The translations under genes and the position numbers were made by a program. The notes below the pieces were generated by a model, which saw only the letters and a list, made by a program, of their open reading frames with translations, made no database searches and was not told the DNA's origin. From Streptomyces olivaceoviridis (GTDB lineage: Bacteria > Actinomycetota > Actinomycetes > Streptomycetales > Streptomycetaceae), in assembly GCF_014650115.1 (NCBI RefSeq), contig NZ_BMUI01000026.1, positions 1 to 64,000 of the forward strand: a stretch of DNA of 64,000 nucleotides, in the 5' to 3' direction. Shown here piece by piece: positions 1 through 7,856 of this stretch. Position 1 is the stretch's first letter; every line of letters begins with the position of its first letter.

Positions 1-153
1 ACTTCTCGCGTTTCTGATCAAGCCTCGGACATGCCACCTCGTGAAAGCGTGAGGCTAGGGATGCCCTGGGTCTGTGGGGCGCGTGTACCTCGCACATGGT
101 GTCAAAGGCCACTCTTTGCGCAAGTCTCCAAGCTCGGGCGAGACGGTGGCTTC

Positions 154-519
154 TTAGCCCCTGGTCGCAGCAGACAGCCTTATCTCGATCGCGAGGGCGC
201 CGAGGGCTTCCTTTTCGGGGCCGTAGATGGTGCGGATGTTGGCGAGTTGTTGGTCGCGGGTGGCGGTCGGGTTGACGTTGGACGGGCCCTCGCCGTCGAG
301 GAGGGCTTCGAAGTTGGGGTACTCGGTGACGCGGAGGACTTCGACGTCGCAGGTCTCGTCGGTGCCCTTGATGCGGAAGCGGATGGTGTCGCCGGCGGCG
401 AGGTCCGCGAGGTGCGGGTACTTGACCCGCACCTCGATGGTCTTGGTGCCCGCGGCGACGAGCTCGAAGTACTGGCGGTAGAGGTTGAGCTCGCGGACGC
501 GGGCGGTGCGGTCGGTCAT
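154..519 (-). CDS. ASCH domain-containing protein
   Basis: This encodes 121 residues forming a single ASCH fold. The first 30 residues hold the family pattern (FELVAAGTKTIEVR, with the conserved K and E-x-R). ASCH domains are RNA-binding folds of the PUA-like class, and some members hydrolyse modified nucleosides; no specific substrate can be read here. The ATG at 517-519 overlaps the TGA of the upstream synthetase-like gene (ATGA), so translation is probably coupled; a longer in-frame extension upstream is rejected for that reason. It is the last gene of a three-gene leftward arm (ATPase, synthetase-like, ASCH). Two neighbours that suggest RNA binding point to a tRNA- or RNA-related role. 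That is inference. Confidence 0.8.
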   Translation of the reverse strand: MTDRTARVRELNLYRQYFELVAAGTKTIEVRVKYPHLADLAAGDTIRFRIKGTDETCDVEVLRVTEYPNFEALLDGEGPSNVNPTATRDQQLANIRTIYGPEKEALGALAIEIRLSAATRG

Positions 520-1631
520 CGGGAGGGAACGCTCCTGGGGGACGGTGCAGTGATCAGGCGGCCGATCTCGGCGGCCGAGTACGAGCGGAAGAAGTGGCGG
601 GGGTCGGAGAGCAGGGTCTCGGTCATGGCGAGCAGTTGGTCGGCGTACTCGGTGACGGTGCCGGGCCACTGTCGGGTGTCGAGCATCCAAGGGGCGGCGC
701 CCTCGGGCAAGGGGGCACGGCCTTCTCGTATGAGGGATTTCGACAGCTTGGCGCCGGTGTCGGTGACGACCTGGGGGCAGAACAGGCGGGCCGGCAGCTG
801 GGCGCGGGTGAGGCCCACGGCCTGGAGGGCCTCGTCGACGAGGTGGGAGCCGAAGACCCAGTCGCCGCCCTTGACCATGACGTGCAGGGTGCCCTGGGGG
901 CTGGTCAGGGCGAGTTCCTTGACCAGGTTGCGGTAGAGGGTGGCCAGGTCGAGGTAGCCGCCGGCGGTGGGCGTGATGGTGGCCTCGTACGGGCCGTGGT
1001 GGAGGCAGACGGCGGAGACCACCGCCGACTCGGGCCCGGTGAGGCGGACCCGGGTGCGTTCGGCGTGCTTCTCAGCCCAGCCGCAGTCGGGGTGTGGGCA
1101 GGGGACGCGGAGGTGCGGGGTACCGGTGGAGGGGGCGAGCCACCAGCGGGCGGCGTCGATGCGGGGGAGGAGTCGGAGCCACGTGCGGCGGTAGTGCTCG
1201 CCGGCCTGCTGATGGGTGTACGTCTCGATGCGGTGCGGGATGCCCAGACGCCTGGACAGAGCGGTGAAGAGGGGCTGGTAGAGGGCGGTGACGAGGTCGA
1301 TCAGGGCCTGCTCGCCGAGGGCCTGGGCGTAGGCGCGCTGGTAGCGGTTGCCGCTGGCCGGGTCGGTGGCCAGCTCGTACGGGGCGTTGTCGAGGGCGCT
1401 GAAGAGCACCTCGGTGGGGAGACCGAAGCGGTCGCGCAGGCGGGCGGCCATGGCGAAGGCCAGGGACTGCACGAGCGAGGTGCCGATGTGCGGGGCGCCG
1501 TTGATCTGAGTGCCGACGACCAGCACGATCCGCTCGGGCGGGGCAGCCAGGATGCGTGGGGTCAGGACGTCCTCGGCGTGGTGGAGGGCGTTGGCGAGAA
1601 CGGTGTTCGGCGAGACGGGGTGCGTGGTCAC
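516..1631 (-). CDS. Truncated class I aminoacyl-tRNA synthetase-like protein
   Basis: This encodes 371 residues. A HIGH-type motif (PHIG, about residues 47-50) and a KMSKS-type motif (KLSKS, about 295-299) mark a class I synthetase catalytic core. A small Cys/His zinc-ribbon-like segment (CPHPDCGW, later VCLHHG) lies between them. The stretch around KGGDWVFGSHLVDEA resembles the catalytic region of class I lysyl-tRNA synthetase. Only about 72 residues follow KLSKS, so no anticodon-binding domain is present; the protein may charge a non-tRNA acceptor or act as a synthetase paralogue. The GTG at 1629-1631 overlaps the upstream TGA (GTGA) and has a GGGAG ribosome site. Fold assignment is firm; substrate and role are unknown. 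Confidence 0.75.
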   Translation of the reverse strand: MTTHPVSPNTVLANALHHAEDVLTPRILAAPPERIVLVVGTQINGAPHIGTSLVQSLAFAMAARLRDRFGLPTEVLFSALDNAPYELATDPASGNRYQRAYAQALGEQALIDLVTALYQPLFTALSRRLGIPHRIETYTHQQAGEHYRRTWLRLLPRIDAARWWLAPSTGTPHLRVPCPHPDCGWAEKHAERTRVRLTGPESAVVSAVCLHHGPYEATITPTAGGYLDLATLYRNLVKELALTSPQGTLHVMVKGGDWVFGSHLVDEALQAVGLTRAQLPARLFCPQVVTDTGAKLSKSLIREGRAPLPEGAAPWMLDTRQWPGTVTEYADQLLAMTETLLSDPRHFFRSYSAAEIGRLITAPSPRSVPSR

Positions 1632-2128
1632 GAGGTGTCTCCCTGGGGGACGGTGATGCGGGGCGGCAGGGGCGTGGCCCCGTTCTTGGCACGGTCGAAT
1701 GCGGCCCAGACGCACTTTCCGGGGCCCGTCCGCTCCTTCACGCCCCAACTGTCCGCCGTAGCCGAGACGATCAGCAGGCCACGGCCGTCGACGGCGGACT
1801 CCCCGGGATCGCGCTGGATCGGAGTGTCGTCGCCGGCGTCGTGGACCTCGATGCGCAGTTGGTCATCGAGGGAGCCGACACGCACGAGGACGAGACGTCC
1901 CACGGGTGCTCCATGAAGCACGGCGTTCGTGACGAGTTCCGAGGTGCACAGCCGCATGTCGTCGAGGCGGCTCGTCTCACCCCATTCGGTCAGCGTGGCG
2001 GCGACGAAGTCGCGAGCGGTACGCGGTGTGGTCCGGCGGCGGGGGAACAGCATGGTGCGGTGCCGACCCGTGCTCGGAAGGAGATCCGGGGCGGTATCGG
2101 TCGCCTCGTTGGTGAGTCTGCTTGCCAT
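1628..2128 (-). CDS. Anti-sigma-type ATP-binding protein (HATPase_c)
   Basis: This encodes about 166 residues. The N box (SELVTNAVLHG), the G1 box (DAGDD) and the glycine-rich GRGLLIVSATADSWG lid region identify a GHKL ATPase of the RsbW/SpoIIAB-like group that is very numerous in Streptomyces. Such proteins usually bind and phosphorylate anti-sigma antagonists or act as small signalling kinases. It is the first gene of the leftward arm, divergent from the Xre-TPR regulator. The ATG at 2126-2128 is chosen; a TTG four codons upstream is possible, and no good ribosome site is seen for either. The target protein is unknown. Confidence 0.75.
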   Translation of the reverse strand: MASRLTNEATDTAPDLLPSTGRHRTMLFPRRRTTPRTARDFVAATLTEWGETSRLDDMRLCTSELVTNAVLHGAPVGRLVLVRVGSLDDQLRIEVHDAGDDTPIQRDPGESAVDGRGLLIVSATADSWGVKERTGPGKCVWAAFDRAKNGATPLPPRITVPQGDTS

Positions 2129-2162
2129 GGTCAACAGCAAAGCGACTTAACTCATTTGGGTC

Positions 2163-2210
2163 GGGAGCCAGCACGGGGGCCAAGACGGGGGCCACTATGG
2201 GGGCCAGAGG
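2163..2210. repeat. Four 12-bp direct repeats in divergent promoter region
   Basis: GGG(A/G)GCCA followed by four variable bases occurs at 2163, 2175, 2187 and 2199, at exact 12-bp spacing, between the divergent ATPase and Xre-TPR genes. The array ends about 23 bp before the regulator start at 2233. It looks like an iteron-type operator for the Xre protein, but that is inference. Confidence 0.6.
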
Positions 2211-2232
2211 TCACGTGTTCCTGGGGGACGGC

Positions 2233-3570
2233 ATGGGCGACACCGGGATCGGCGCCTTGCTCGTCCGGCTGCGTACCGCGCGCGGCTGGAGCCAGCAGCG
2301 GGTCGCCGACGAGTACAACGCCCTGGAGGGGCGCTCCGCGAAGACCGGCAAGGAGATCGGGCGCTACGAGCGCGAAGCCCGAGTTCCTGTTCCCTACACC
2401 CGGAATTACCTGGCGCAGGTCTTCAGTGTCGATGTCGCCGTGCTCGACCAAGCCGTTGCCGTCAGCAAGGGGCAGCGGGACGGGTCCGATACCGCCGAGG
2501 TCGAGATTGTGCCGCCGGTGCTGCCGCCCGAAGACACCCACGTCCGTGGAGACCCACTCTCTGAGGACGCGGTGCGGTCGGCGGACTTCGCCCGCTTCAT
2601 CGCGCAGCGGAACGCCGACGAGTTCGTCGTGGAACAGTTGGAGGCAGACGTCGGCCGGCTCGCCCGTACGTACGTCAGCCACCCGTTGATGGAGCAGTAC
2701 GTCGAGATCAGGCGGTTACGGAACGGGGCCTTCGCGCTGCTGCGCGGGCGCCAGCACCCCCGACAGACCACCGACCTCTACCTCTCTGCCTCTCGCCTCT
2801 GTGGCCTGTCCGCGCACGTCTGCCTCGACCTCGGTGACTACGACTCCGCCGCCACCCACGCCCGTACCGCACGCGCCTGTGCCGAAGCGGCTGGGCACGA
2901 GGGGATGCTGGCCTGGGTACGGTCCGTGGAGTCGTTGATCGCGTACTGGACCGGGCGGTACGAGCAGGCGGCCCGGCTGGCCCAGGTCGGCCGTCGGCAC
3001 AGGGCAAGTGGCAGCATCGGCGCACGGCTGGCGAGTCTGGAGGCGCGGGCGTTGGCGATAGTCGGCGACACGGCAGGTGCGCTCGCTGCCCTGTCGGATG
3101 CCGAACGATCGCGCGAGGCGATCTCGGGTGGGGAAGAGGTGCTGGGAGTCTTCGACTTCCCTGCGGCCAAGCAGTTCGCTTATGCCGGAACGACCCTCTT
3201 GGCCGTGGGCGGGCAGGAACACATCCACCGGGCCATCATCAGCGCGGAGACGGCGATCCGCCTCTATCGCAGCGCGGACGGAGATGACCAGTCGGTCGGT
3301 GATCTGTTCGCCGCGCACCTCGACCTCGCCCGCGGGCACCTGCTCCTGGGCGACCTGGATGGCACGGAGGAGATGCTCGGCTTCGTGCTCCAGTCCTCGC
3401 CGGAGCGCATGTCGGCCAGTATCGTGCGCCGGCTCACCGTTCTCGGGCGGGAGCTGGAAGGGCCGCAGTACGGTGGAGCCGCGCAGGCAGTGCACCTGCG
3501 CGAACGACTCCAGCACACGGCCGTCCGTGCGTCCCTGCCCGCCGCCCACCCACCGGAGTTGCCGACGTGA
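2233..3570 (+). CDS. Xre-family regulator with TPR domain
   Basis: This encodes 445 residues. An N-terminal helix-turn-helix (RTARGWSQQRVADEYNA, then EIGRYEREARVP) is followed by a long alpha-helical region with TPR character (repeated A/L-rich helix pairs from about residue 180 to the end). This is the usual build of Streptomyces Xre-TPR regulators that respond to peptides or partner proteins. The ATG at 2233 has a GGGGGA site and starts just before the HTH; an in-frame extension upstream crosses the repeat array and is rejected. A TTA leucine codon lies at 2716-2718, so translation should need the bldA tRNA. Its TGA overlaps the GTG of the methyltransferase, so the two are co-expressed. Confidence 0.85.
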   Translation: MGDTGIGALLVRLRTARGWSQQRVADEYNALEGRSAKTGKEIGRYEREARVPVPYTRNYLAQVFSVDVAVLDQAVAVSKGQRDGSDTAEVEIVPPVLPPEDTHVRGDPLSEDAVRSADFARFIAQRNADEFVVEQLEADVGRLARTYVSHPLMEQYVEIRRLRNGAFALLRGRQHPRQTTDLYLSASRLCGLSAHVCLDLGDYDSAATHARTARACAEAAGHEGMLAWVRSVESLIAYWTGRYEQAARLAQVGRRHRASGSIGARLASLEARALAIVGDTAGALAALSDAERSREAISGGEEVLGVFDFPAAKQFAYAGTTLLAVGGQEHIHRAIISAETAIRLYRSADGDDQSVGDLFAAHLDLARGHLLLGDLDGTEEMLGFVLQSSPERMSASIVRRLTVLGRELEGPQYGGAAQAVHLRERLQHTAVRASLPAAHPPELPT

Positions 3571-4385
3571 CCGACCTGTCCGCCGCCCACGACGCTGCTG
3601 TCACCGACCGGACCCGCCTGGCGGGCAGCGCCTACAACGGAGACCGGGACCTGGCCGCCCGGCAGTCGCTCTACCAGTGGCAGACGCCCCGGTACGACCT
3701 GCCCGGCCTCGTCGCCGAGCGGCTGGGCAACGTACGCGGGCGCGTTGTCGACATCGGCTGCGGCAACGGCAAGTTCATCCAACGGCTCCGTCAGGACCGC
3801 CCGGACCTGTCCCTGCTCGGCCTCGACATCGCTCCCGGCATCCTCGCCGGCGTCCCTGGCCCGGTTGCCGTGGCGGACGCCACGCGGCTTCCGCTGGCGG
3901 CGGGCAGCATCGACGCCGCTCTCGCGCTCCACATGCTGTACCACGTGCCCGACATTCCCCAGGCGGTCAGGGAACTGGCCCGTGTCGTCGCCCGTGACGG
4001 GCTAGTGGTCGCCTCCACCAACAGCGACCGCGACAAGGCCGAACTCGACGACCTCTGGCAGCGGGCCGCCGGCGACGTCCTCGGAATCGAACGAGGCCCT
4101 GCCCGCATCTCGCTCAGTGCCCGGTTCTCCCTGGAGAAGGCCCCGGCCTTCCTCGGCGAGGAGTTCGGACAGGTGGAGGTCACCGAACTGCCGGGGACCA
4201 TCACGGTCCGCGACCCCGAGCCGGTCATCGCTCACATGGCCTCTTATCGCGCCTGGTCGGACCAGCACGACGTGCCCTTCGACGCGACCATCGACCGGGC
4301 CCGTGCCCTCGTCGCCGACGACATCGCCCGCAATGGCGCGTACGAGATCACCTGCCTTGGCGGCATCCTCGTCTGCCGCCGGTGA
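3567..4385 (+). CDS. SAM-dependent class I methyltransferase
   Basis: This encodes 272 residues. Motif I is VVDIGCGNGKFIQRL (about residues 57-71), followed by GLDIAPG and an acidic DATRLPLAAGSIDAA motif of the Methyltransf_11 type. The GTG start overlaps the TGA of the Xre-TPR gene (GTGA), so it is translationally coupled to the regulator. The substrate cannot be read from sequence; small molecule, protein and RNA are all possible. Coupling to a regulator opposite an ASCH/synthetase-like arm suggests one functional module. That is inference. Confidence 0.85.
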   Translation: MTDLSAAHDAAVTDRTRLAGSAYNGDRDLAARQSLYQWQTPRYDLPGLVAERLGNVRGRVVDIGCGNGKFIQRLRQDRPDLSLLGLDIAPGILAGVPGPVAVADATRLPLAAGSIDAALALHMLYHVPDIPQAVRELARVVARDGLVVASTNSDRDKAELDDLWQRAAGDVLGIERGPARISLSARFSLEKAPAFLGEEFGQVEVTELPGTITVRDPEPVIAHMASYRAWSDQHDVPFDATIDRARALVADDIARNGAYEITCLGGILVCRR

Positions 4386-4387
4386 GG

Positions 4388-5521
4388 TCAGCCCAGTGGC
4401 GGCCAGGGCCCGGCGAGCAGGCGTCCCGCCTCCTCGGTGATCTCTTCCGCTAGAGGTTCCCGGTCGCCGCGTTGGATCGCTGCCCAGTCGTTGTAGGCGT
4501 CGGTCTTGTCGACCAGGGGTCTGAGTGACTGCGGGCGGGCCAGTGCGCCCCATCCTTCGTACGTGATCAGGTCACCGCCGGCGCCGGCGTCCAGGCTGCC
4601 GTTCACGATCAGCCGGAGCCACCAGCGGACGAGTTCCCAGCGCGCCGCTTCCCACGGGAGGTCGGTGGTGTCGGCCGGGAGGTCCTGGAGCAGGCCGAGT
4701 TCGTCCAGCACCTGGCCGAAGAAGGCGTCGGCCTGCGCGTGCTCGGAGCGTGACAGGCCAGCGAGGAGGGGGAGAGACTCCGTCTCGACGTCGAGAACCA
4801 GGGCCGTGAGGCCGGCTTCGATGAGCTGCTCTGGGTGGTGCCGGCGGCCGATCAGGCGTTCCAGGGCCAGCATCCGGAAGCAGTCGATGGCCTCCTGCGC
4901 GGTCGTGGCGTACGGCGTGAACGGCGTGGGCAGGGAGACGTCGATGCCCGGACCGCCCTCGACGAAGTACGACCAGAAGTCGACTGTCGTACGAGCGAGG
5001 AGGCCGCTCGATCGGCCGGCGAACTCGTGGTGGATATAGTCGGCGAGGTCGTTCCCGTACAGGATGATGTCGGTCTGGTAGACGGACAGGACGGGGTGCC
5101 CGTGCTCGCCCGCCGTGCCAGGCAGGTAGCGGTGTCCGTAGACCGGGACCAGTCGCGGCACGCTCTCCAGCTCAGTCCTCGCGACGCGCAGTGCCTCGGA
5201 CGTCTCCGCCGGCCTCGACGGCCAGGCGGGATGCCAGAACCCGTTGTGCTCCACGTCGAAGAGCACGCCCTCCACCGGCCACGCCAGCCGCCCGGCCAGG
5301 TCCTCGGGGTCGCCGTCGCGCCAGTCCGGCCACCGTGACGAGCCGTGCGGGAGCCCGGCGGAGAGGAAGACACGGTGGTCGGCCGAGAAAGTGAAGCCGA
5401 ACCGCGTCTCGACCGCGTCGAGCTCTCGCTCGGTGAGCCCTGGCCCGATCTCGGTTCGGAGCATGCCCTGAAGGGCACGGGCGGCTTCCAGGGTCAGGCG
5501 GGGCGTCGACGGCGTGTTCAC
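4388..5521 (-). CDS. SMI1/KNR4 family protein
   Basis: This encodes 377 residues. The N-terminal part (LTERELDAVETRFGFTFSADHRVFL, read in pieces) has the helix and hydrophobic pattern of SMI1/KNR4 (SUKH) proteins, and W-rich segments follow (SSRWPDWRDGDPEDLAGRL, FWHPAWPSRP). SUKH proteins are common immunity proteins of polymorphic toxins. The C-terminal 120 residues are a separate helical region that I do not recognise. The GTG at 5519-5521 is chosen because the next upstream sequence loses coding character. It converges on the methyltransferase with a 2-bp gap. No toxin partner is visible next to it. Confidence 0.7.
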   Translation of the reverse strand: MNTPSTPRLTLEAARALQGMLRTEIGPGLTERELDAVETRFGFTFSADHRVFLSAGLPHGSSRWPDWRDGDPEDLAGRLAWPVEGVLFDVEHNGFWHPAWPSRPAETSEALRVARTELESVPRLVPVYGHRYLPGTAGEHGHPVLSVYQTDIILYGNDLADYIHHEFAGRSSGLLARTTVDFWSYFVEGGPGIDVSLPTPFTPYATTAQEAIDCFRMLALERLIGRRHHPEQLIEAGLTALVLDVETESLPLLAGLSRSEHAQADAFFGQVLDELGLLQDLPADTTDLPWEAARWELVRWWLRLIVNGSLDAGAGGDLITYEGWGALARPQSLRPLVDKTDAYNDWAAIQRGDREPLAEEITEEAGRLLAGPWPPLG

Positions 5522-5690
5522 GTCTGCCAGCGTAGTGAGCGGTACGGCCGCACACGCCAGGACGCTGTGGCAGTCCGCTGCCTCATCGCGCATTCGCTGC
5601 GACGGACTGCGACGACCTCGGCGCCGTTCGGGCTCCCTGCAGTGTCCGCCCGGAGTGGGGCGATTGGCAGGTCTGCCGGCGTGGTGGCGA

Positions 5691-6230
5691 CTACCCGAGG
5701 GCGGCGGCAGCGGCCTTGTAGTCGGCCGCCTGGGCCGGGGTGAGGTAGTGGCTGACGCGGATGAGCACGGTGCCGCTGACAAAGTCGTACTCAGAGAGCA
5801 TGGGCATGCCCTTGGTGACGTTCTGGATGTAGTTGGCGCGCGCCTCGGCGTCGGCTGCGGTCGTGAAGACCTCGATCGCTCCGCCGAGCCCGACGCTGCC
5901 GGGCTCCGCGCCGGCTACCTCGTCGACCTTGATACGGGAGTCCGTGAACGTGACCTTGCTGGTGTACTGGTTGGGGCGGCCGAGGAGATGGTTCGGGTCG
6001 TCGTCCTCGGTGACAACTCCCGAGAGCTTGGCGGACGCGACCTTGGCGGAAATGACCTTGAAGGCGTCGCTCGCGGTGAGCTCCTTTGCTGCAGGCTTGG
6101 TCGGGACGCCAGCGGTTGCAGTGGTGGTGTTCTTCGGCTGGTCGTTCTTCTGATCGCTCCCCGACCCGCATGCCGTCATGGCCGCGAAGGCGATGACGAG
6201 GGCGGCAGCGGACAGGGCGGCCTTACGCAT
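5691..6230 (-). CDS. Putative secreted lipoprotein
   Basis: This encodes 179 residues. The N-terminus has a lipoprotein signal: positive start (MRKAAL), hydrophobic stretch, and lipobox MTAC with the modified Cys at about residue 21. A polar Q/N/K/T linker follows, then a globular domain of about 130 residues containing ASDAFKVISAKVASAKLSGVV. No family is recognised. It should be anchored to the outer face of the membrane. The neighbours on both sides are SMI1-like or unknown, so it may be element cargo. Confidence 0.75.
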   Translation of the reverse strand: MRKAALSAAALVIAFAAMTACGSGSDQKNDQPKNTTTATAGVPTKPAAKELTASDAFKVISAKVASAKLSGVVTEDDDPNHLLGRPNQYTSKVTFTDSRIKVDEVAGAEPGSVGLGGAIEVFTTAADAEARANYIQNVTKGMPMLSEYDFVSGTVLIRVSHYLTPAQAADYKAAAAALG

Positions 6231-6284
6231 GATGGCTCCGAAGTATGGCGGGTTTGGGTGTGTTGATCAGGTCGCAGAACTATT

Positions 6285-6304
6285 GCACTGCGATGTGGCA
6301 GTGC
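6285..6304. promoter_or_regulatory. Inverted repeat in a 293-bp intergenic region
   Basis: The stretch 6231-6523 carries no convincing gene. The only structure seen is GCACTG-N8-CAGTGC at 6285-6304, between the divergent lipoprotein and hypothetical genes. It could be an operator; confidence is low. Confidence 0.25.
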
Positions 6305-6523
6305 GTGCGGATACCGGAAGACCGGCTGGTGTCAGTGCCCGACCGGGTAGGTGGTGGTGGGTCGATCGTGGAGGAGCGCGGGGGCTTGTCCGCTGGCGTC
6401 TATCGGCAGCTTCGGAGGTTCAGACGTGCGGGATAGGGCCATGGACCGGGGAGAGCCGCTTTTGGGTACGGAGGTTGGCCCCCGGCATGCTCTTCCCCAC
6501 GGCTGCTGGGTAGCGTCCCTCGG

Positions 6524-7189
6524 GTGAATCTTCACCTCATCAACGATGTGCCCGACGGCCTGACCCGACGAGCGCGATCCTTTGTCGCCGCGCATGGCGT
6601 CAAGGTCGACGTTCGCCCCGTCGAGGGGCACAGGCAGTGGTGGCTTGAGCGGGACATCCCAGCAGCGGTGATCGATCGAATGGCGGCCTACCAAGAGCGA
6701 TGGGGCGGTCTGCTCTTGCCGCCCGCACCGCAGTACGACGGAGGCCCCAAGTACCTCGATCCGGACTCGCCCGAAGCAGACTCCGCGGGGTGGTGGTTCG
6801 AAGCTGGAATGCAGCGGACCGCAGTCCCCTACTCATTCATGATCAGTCCGTCTGGTGACTTCGGTATCCAGGGAGATGAATGGGCACCCCTCCACGCGAC
6901 CATCGAGGGCTGGGTGGAGTCGCTCGCTTTGGCTCACCACGCATCCATGTGGGCAAGGCAGGTCACCAAGCTCGTTGGTGATGACGTCGATGGCATCGAC
7001 CTGAACGGCTATGCGCCGGTGCGCGAGGTGATGGGCCTGGCGGACACCTGGTGGAGAGGGCCCGATTCGCTGGTGGCTCTCTATAGCGGGGAGGCCACGT
7101 CGTTCGACTTTCCCAGGGGGCGCATCGCAGTGGTCTACTCAGGCCTCGATGAGTGGGGGCTGCGAGGAGGCGTGGACGACGATGGCTGA
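6524..7189 (+). CDS. Hypothetical protein
   Basis: This encodes 221 residues with a GTG start at 6524. It is rich in Trp and acidic residues (QWWLERDIP, WWFEAGMQR, GDEWAPLHATIEGWVESL), with no signal peptide or membrane segment. The composition and size recall SMI1/SUKH-type immunity proteins, and the next gene is of that kind, but no motif proves it. The ribosome site is weak (CTCGG before GTG). Confidence 0.6.
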   Translation: MNLHLINDVPDGLTRRARSFVAAHGVKVDVRPVEGHRQWWLERDIPAAVIDRMAAYQERWGGLLLPPAPQYDGGPKYLDPDSPEADSAGWWFEAGMQRTAVPYSFMISPSGDFGIQGDEWAPLHATIEGWVESLALAHHASMWARQVTKLVGDDVDGIDLNGYAPVREVMGLADTWWRGPDSLVALYSGEATSFDFPRGRIAVVYSGLDEWGLRGGVDDDG

Positions 7190-7273
7190 CCTTGTCGTTT
7201 AACCTCGTCTCGGCTGGGGTGGATATGGACCAGGTGGTGCTGCCAAGCCCAAACCGATCGCTACTCTCCTCGC

Positions 7274-7807
7274 ATGATCGCGAACGGAGATCGCCAGTTC
7301 CCCTCCCCGCTCGCCGCTGCCATGGCGGTCCGGCTCGAGTGCATGGGCGAGGATGGTGTCGACTTCGAACCGTATGAGTCCTTCCTGGGTGCCGATGAGA
7401 CCACAGAGTGGTTCCGCGCGTGGACAGGCAACGGCGAGCTGAACGGCGACGACTTCCGTGTATTCGGCCAGGACGGCACCGGCGGGAACGCAGCGTTCTG
7501 GCTGGTTCGTCCAGGCCGGGAACTGGTCGAGCAGCCGGTTGTCTTTCTGGGCTCCGAAGGAGAGACAGGCGTCGTCGCTCGTGACCTGGGTGCCTTCCTG
7601 TGGCTGCTGGCTGATGGCTTCGGCCCGTGGGAAGCAGCCACCTCATACGAGCCCGAGCCGGATTGGGCTCCCCGGGTCAATCGCGACCTGGCGGCTATCG
7701 CGGAGCAATTCGCTCCGGACCGCCGCGCGTCGGCAGCGGCGATCATCGCGCAGGCCACACAGGAGTTTCCTGACTTCGACGACACGATCATGGAGCTCTG
7801 CCGTTGA
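7274..7807 (+). CDS. SMI1/KNR4-like hypothetical protein
   Basis: This encodes 177 acidic residues. A central FLGSEGETGVVARDLGAFLWLLADG segment (read in pieces) resembles the core strand-helix of SMI1/KNR4-like proteins, with no membrane segments. It lies 84 bp after the preceding hypothetical and ends at a very strong hairpin. Together with the genes at 4388 and 6524 it suggests a small set of orphan immunity-type genes. Assignment to SUKH is tentative. Confidence 0.6.
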   Translation: MIANGDRQFPSPLAAAMAVRLECMGEDGVDFEPYESFLGADETTEWFRAWTGNGELNGDDFRVFGQDGTGGNAAFWLVRPGRELVEQPVVFLGSEGETGVVARDLGAFLWLLADGFGPWEAATSYEPEPDWAPRVNRDLAAIAEQFAPDRRASAAAIIAQATQEFPDFDDTIMELCR

Positions 7808-7812
7808 GCCGG

Positions 7813-7851
7813 GCCCGGTGCCCTGCCACGAGGTGTGGCGGGGCACCGGGC
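7813..7851. terminator. Bidirectional hairpin terminator
   Basis: A nearly perfect 17-bp stem runs from GCCCGGTGCCC and GCCAC on the left to their complements at 7835-7851, with one T-G pair and a 5-base loop. It lies between the convergent SMI1-like gene and the relaxase gene and should stop both transcripts. Confidence 0.8.
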
Positions 7852-7856
7852 CGGGG

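Noticed and set aside
1..153. Open frames at the left edge
   Set aside because: No ribosome site, motif or codon bias; only a short CCTC/GAGG pairing was seen.
1..7856. Left attachment site of the element
   Set aside because: No second copy of the sodN 3' end (GGCCTTCTTGGTCTCC or similar) was found to the left; the end is probably outside the window.
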